From: Streptomyces katrae
Lineage (GTDB): Bacteria; Actinomycetota; Actinomycetes; Streptomycetales; Streptomycetaceae
NCBI RefSeq assembly: GCF_000717655.1
Contig: NZ_JNZY01000004.1
Span: forward strand, 1 to 64,000
DNA length: 64,000 bases
Reading direction: 5' to 3'
Made by a program: the position numbers and the translations under genes. Positions 60,670 to 64,000 of this stretch are shown here, in pieces. Under the pieces are notes generated by a model. It worked only from the letters and a program-made list of their open reading frames with translations. It made no database searches and was not told the DNA's origin. Positions within the stretch are counted from its first letter, which is position 1; the number at the start of each line of letters is the position of its first letter.

Positions 60670-62259
60670 GTGTCGCTCAGCCCGTCCCGTACGTTCCCTC
60701 CGGAGATCGCCGAATCGGAGGCCCTCGTCGCGCTCGTCGAGCGCGGCCGCGAGCAGGGTCACATCAACGGTGACGACGTGCGCCAGGCCTTCGAGGCCGG
60801 CCGCATCCCGGTGGACCAGTGGAAGCGGGTCCTGCGCAGCCTGAACCAGGTCCTGGACGAGGAGGGCGTCGCGCTGCACGTCAGCGCCGCCCCCGCCACG
60901 AAGGCTGCCGCGAAGAAGCCCCGCAAGGCGGCCGCCGCGCCCGCCCGCACCGTGACCAAGAAGGCGGCCGCCGCGCCGCGCCCCATCGGTGCGCGCAAGG
61001 CCTCGGCCACCAGCCCGGCCACCGCCACCGCGGCGGCGATATCCGCTTCGCCGGCCGCGGCCGCCGAGGACGAGGTGACGGCCGACGCCGCCGCCGAGCC
61101 GAAGAAGCGGACGGTCAAGAAGACCGCCGCGAAGAAGACCGCGGTGAAGAAGACCGCCGCGGCCAAGAAGACCAGCGCCAAGGATGCCGACGAGGGCGAG
61201 ACCCCGGCCGCCGAGGGCGAGGACTGGGCCGCCGAGGACCTCGTCGACGACGTCGAGGAGGAGGCCCCCAAGGCCGGTGGCGCTCAGGGCTTCGTCCTGT
61301 CCGACGACGACGAGGACGACGCCCCGGCGCAGACGGTCATGGTGGCCGGCGCCACCGCCGACCCCGTCAAGGACTACCTCAAGCTCATCGGCAAGGTGCC
61401 GCTCCTCAACGCCGAGCAGGAGGTCGAGCTCGCCAAGCGCATCGAGGCGGGCCTCTTCTCCGAGTACAAGCTCGAAGAGGAGGAGGACCACAAGCCCGCC
61501 TTCAAGCGCGAGCTGGAGATCCTGGTCGAGGACGGCCGCCGCGCCAAGAACCACCTGCTGGAGGCCAACCTCCGCCTCGTGGTCTCGCTGGCCAAGCGCT
61601 ACACCGGCCGCGGCATGCTCTTCCTGGACCTGATCCAGGAGGGCAACGTCGGCCTGATCCGCGCCGTGGAGAAGTTCGACTACACCAAGGGCTTCAAGTT
61701 CTCCACGTACGCGACCTGGTGGATCCGGCAGGCGATCACGCGTGCCATGGCCGACCAGTCGCGCACCATCCGCATCCCCGTCCACATGGTCGAGATCATC
61801 AACAAGCTGGCGCGCGTCCAGCGCCAGATGCTCCAGGACCTCGGCCGGGAGCCCACTCCGGAGGAGCTGGGCAAGGAACTCGACATGACCCCCGAGAAGG
61901 TCATCGAGGTCCAGAAGTACGGCCGCGAGCCGATCTCCCTGCACACCCCCCTGGGTGAGGAGGGCGACAGCGAGTTCGGTGACCTCATCGAGGACTCCGA
62001 GGCGGTCGTCCCGGCCGACGCGGTGAGCTTCACCTTCCTCCAGGAGCAGCTGCAGTCGATCCTGGGCACGCTCTCCGAGCGTGAGGCGGGCGTCGTCTCG
62101 ATGCGTTACGGCCTGAACGACGGCCAGCCGAAGACCCTGGACGAGATCGGCCGCGTGTACGGGGTCACCCGTGAGCGCATCCGCCAGATCGAGTCCAAGA
62201 CCATGTCGAAGCTGCGCCACCCGTCGCGTTCGCAGGTGCTGCGCGACTACCTCGACTAG
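60670..62259 (+). CDS. hrdB: HrdB-type principal sigma factor
   Basis: A 529-residue group 1/2 sigma-70. N-terminus: [13 protein letters not shown] start as [20 protein letters not shown] (region 1.1-like). Residues ~75-235 form a Lys/Ala-rich then acidic linker ([23 protein letters not shown]). Core: [16 protein letters not shown] (1.2), [20 protein letters not shown] (2.1), [37 protein letters not shown] (2.4), [12 protein letters not shown] (3), [20 protein letters not shown] (4.2). GTG start after GAGAGG. The usual gyrase-B-like neighbour of hrdB is absent, so it could be a second HrdB-like factor. Confidence 0.88.
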   Translation: MSLSPSRTFPPEIAESEALVALVERGREQGHINGDDVRQAFEAGRIPVDQWKRVLRSLNQVLDEEGVALHVSAAPATKAAAKKPRKAAAAPARTVTKKAAAAPRPIGARKASATSPATATAAAISASPAAAAEDEVTADAAAEPKKRTVKKTAAKKTAVKKTAAAKKTSAKDADEGETPAAEGEDWAAEDLVDDVEEEAPKAGGAQGFVLSDDDEDDAPAQTVMVAGATADPVKDYLKLIGKVPLLNAEQEVELAKRIEAGLFSEYKLEEEEDHKPAFKRELEILVEDGRRAKNHLLEANLRLVVSLAKRYTGRGMLFLDLIQEGNVGLIRAVEKFDYTKGFKFSTYATWWIRQAITRAMADQSRTIRIPVHMVEIINKLARVQRQMLQDLGREPTPEELGKELDMTPEKVIEVQKYGREPISLHTPLGEEGDSEFGDLIEDSEAVVPADAVSFTFLQEQLQSILGTLSEREAGVVSMRYGLNDGQPKTLDEIGRVYGVTRERIRQIESKTMSKLRHPSRSQVLRDYLD

Positions 62260-63160
62260 ACCAGTCGGAAGACCGGCCCCCTTGGGCGTGAACGGCAGGG
62301 AGGCGCCCTGCGGAACCAGACAGGCGTGCTCGCGCCGGATCCGCAGGGTGTCGCACCACCCGTCCGTGATCACCAGCACCGGGGCCCGCGGAGGGAAGTC
62401 CTCCGCGCGCTGGAGCAGGTCGATCGCGGGCCGGAGCACGGTTCCGCCCCGCCCGCGCACCTTCATCCGGCCCGCGATTTCGGTCGGGGGCAGACCAGCC
62501 CGCGTCGTACGGCGCCGCGTCGCAGAACACGACGCGTGCCGCCGGTACGTCGCGGGCTTCCGTGTACGAGGTGGGCGCGCAGGTCCGTACGGGCCCGGGC
62601 CTCGGCACGTACGCGTCGAACCAGCGGGCGAGCTGCGCGCCCCACGGACGGGCGGACGGGCCAGCGCCCGGATCTCCCGGACCAGCCCGGCGGGCAGCAG
62701 GCCGCGCTCCGCGTAGGTGTGCAGGTCGAAGCCCTGGACGAGGCCGCGCCGGTAGAAATCGTCCAGATCGGTGTACGGGAGGCTGCCCGCGTGGGGCAGC
62801 GCCTCGCCCGGCACGTCCCCGAGGCGCTCGCCGCGCAGGGTCGACAGCCGGCGCAGTCGGCGCAGGCCGGTCGTGATGCGGTCGTAGACCTCCTCGACGG
62901 AGAGGTCCTTCAGCTCCGGGTCGTACAGCGCCCCCTCGGGCATATCGCCGGCACCCGTCTCCACGAGCCAGCCGTTGACCACGTGGTCGGGCGGCCACGT
63001 GGTGCAGGTACGGTTCGCGGGCTCCGCAGCGCTCCCCGGGGCGCAGTGGCGTGCAGCATCTCGTGCGCCAGCACGAAATCCGCGTATGTGGCGGGGACGC
63101 CCGGCGTGCGGCGAGCTGCTCCTCGTCCCCCCGCGCCACGTACCCCACCCCTGAGGACCG
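62256..63160 (-). pseudogene. decayed DUF2201/VWA-like metallopeptidase-domain gene
   Basis: Pieces of one protein lie in different minus-strand frames. ATYADFVLAHEMLHATAP (with HEMLH) is in one frame, then DHVVNGWLVETGAGDMPEGA to LPAGLVREIRALAR in a second, then GAQLARWFDAYVPRPGP to VVFCDAAPYDAGW in a third, then TEIAGRMKVRGRGGT to LVITDGWCDTLRIRRE back in the second. Removing one G from the run near 62279 would restore an end PKGPVFRLV before a TAG at 62258-62256. At least three frame changes plus a lost N-terminus mark it as dead. The intact family pairs a zinc-peptidase domain with a von Willebrand-like domain and is often partnered with a MoxR ATPase. Confidence 0.8.
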
Positions 63161-63246
63161 TTTCTCAGGCTCCAACGGGCCCGGTGTGGGCGCACCGCGC
63201 ACCCCCGAAGCATCCGGTTTTCCGCCGCGGGCGGTGGCCGGGTGTG

Positions 63247-63687
63247 TCAGTGCTCCAGCAGGTGCTTCAGTTTCTCCTCGTTGCGCGGCATCTCCTTGCG
63301 GGCGTACGGCTTGACCACGAGCGGCGCGATGACCCTGCCGATGCCGTGGCCCTCGAAGTCGAGGTCGAGGGTCACGCGCGAGCGCCTTCCGCCGTCAAGG
63401 GGTTCGATGGTCCCGCGCACATCGCCGCGTACGGGTCCGTCGAGCCCTCGGAGGCGCCAGCTGCGCGGCGGGTCGAGCTCCTTGACCTCCATGGTCATGG
63501 GGAACCTCCGCTTGCCCATGCGCCGGGTGACCCTGACCTTGGAACCGACGTGGAGCGGAGCGCCGTCGAGCGGGCGGGCGGAGACGGCGCTGCTCTGCCA
63601 CTCCGGCAGGTGCGTGGGATCCGTCATGTAGTCGAAGACGTCATCGGGACTGCGGGAGATGTCGATGCTTTCTCTGATCGCGGACAT
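63247..63687 (-). CDS. SRPBCC (START-like/polyketide cyclase) family protein
   Basis: A 146-residue single-domain SRPBCC protein: ESIDISRSPDDVFDYMTDPT at the start, LPEWQSSAVSARPLDGAPLH, and VTLDLDFEGHGIGRVIAPLV near the end, with a final basic helix. The fold binds hydrophobic ligands. ATG after GAAGGGG. Function unknown. Confidence 0.88.
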   Translation of the reverse strand: MSAIRESIDISRSPDDVFDYMTDPTHLPEWQSSAVSARPLDGAPLHVGSKVRVTRRMGKRRFPMTMEVKELDPPRSWRLRGLDGPVRGDVRGTIEPLDGGRRSRVTLDLDFEGHGIGRVIAPLVVKPYARKEMPRNEEKLKHLLEH

Positions 63688-63752
63688 GGCGACCCCTTCA
63701 CTGCCCCCTGCTTGTCCTCGTCTTTTCCTCTCGTTCCAAACTACCGCGCAGG

Positions 63753-64000
63753 TCAGGCGGTGACCCGGTGCCCGGCTCGGTGGTTTCGCGCGGACATCGC
63801 CGCGTAGACGAGGACACCCGCGAAGAGGAACAGGACGCCCTGGTAGACGGCCGCGTAGCCGGAGCCGGCGACCAGCCACATCGAGAAGGCGAAGGCCAGG
63901 CCGGCGAGGACGCCGTCGCGGACGAGGCGGCCGCGGTGGACGCGCTCGGACTGCCCGGAGAGCAGGAAGTAGATCTGCGCGGCGGTGGCGAGCAGGTACG
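63753..64000 (-). CDS. amino acid permease (APC family), C-terminal part
   Basis: Only the last 82 residues are in the window; the gene continues past 64000. Two membrane helices remain (DGVLAGLAFAFSMWLVAGSG; YQGVLFLFAGVLVYAAM) after a loop QSERVHRGRLVRD, which by recall is typical of the end of Streptomyces APC amino acid permeases. Substrate unknown. Confidence 0.7.
   Translation of the reverse strand, partial: YLLATAAQIYFLLSGQSERVHRGRLVRDGVLAGLAFAFSMWLVAGSGYAAVYQGVLFLFAGVLVYAAMSARNHRAGHRVTA

Overview
The window looks like ordinary Streptomyces chromosome. It is very GC-rich with strong GC bias at third codon positions, uses many GTG and TTG starts, and carries genus hallmarks: a SsgA-like morphogen, a WhiB-like protein, an HrdB-type principal sigma factor, several XRE/MmyB regulators, a LuxR-type two-component pair and a Hanks-type kinase. 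I see no rRNA, CRISPR array, integrase or complete insertion sequence. There is one tRNA, tRNA-Leu(GAG), with a textbook terminator.

Layout. 1-7.2 kb: a DoxX gene inside a ~265-bp imperfect inverted repeat, an Asp-box repeat secreted protein, a two-cluster Fe-S protein, a SsgA-family protein, an ABC-F ATPase, an acyl-ACP desaturase behind tandem palindromes, and a WhiB-like protein. 7.3-18.3 kb: a glyoxalase-fold protein, LigD split into divergent polymerase and ligase genes, two flavoproteins, an XRE-cupin regulator with a NUDIX gene, two small proteins, a DHA2 efflux pump with a C-terminal winged-helix-like tail, and a GH4 glucosidase. 18.4-22.1 kb: module 1, an XRE/MmyB regulator divergent from a three-gene operon (HTH protein, HELWH metallopeptidase, multispanning membrane protein). 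22.1-29 kb: a DUF4239-type pair, a histidine kinase and response regulator, a membrane glycosyltransferase-like gene whose frame runs antisense into the regulator, and metG. 29.4-38.3 kb: an ECF sigma factor coupled to an IclR-like protein, LysR with a BASS transporter, a ferredoxin, FdhD, a KAS III enzyme, LtrA and a small secreted protein. 38.4-47.4 kb: tRNA-Leu, a Ser/Thr kinase, an acyl-CoA synthetase, and a branched-chain amino acid type ABC importer in which LivH, LivM and LivF are one polypeptide. 47.5-52.4 kb: an aldo/keto reductase, a lone ricin-type lectin, a pterin dehydratase, a Tat-exported flavoprotein, an XRE/MmyB regulator and a membrane protein. 52.7-57.1 kb: module 2, a paralogue of module 1 with a doubled HTH protein and an added FAD monooxygenase. 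57.1-64 kb: Old Yellow Enzyme, a divergent FolD, a methyltransferase, an HrdB-like sigma factor, a decayed DUF2201/VWA pseudogene, an SRPBCC protein and the end of an amino acid permease.

The strongest candidate for an undescribed system is the duplicated module HTH protein / ImmA-IrrE-like metallopeptidase / multispanning membrane protein (19.6-22.1 kb and 52.7-57.1 kb). Its overlapping reading frames and two diverged copies suggest a membrane-sensor, protease and DNA-binding-protein signalling unit. That function is inference. Other points worth checking are the LivH-LivM-LivF fusion, the paired 13-bp dyads before its binding-protein gene, and the non-canonical setting of the HrdB and FolD genes.
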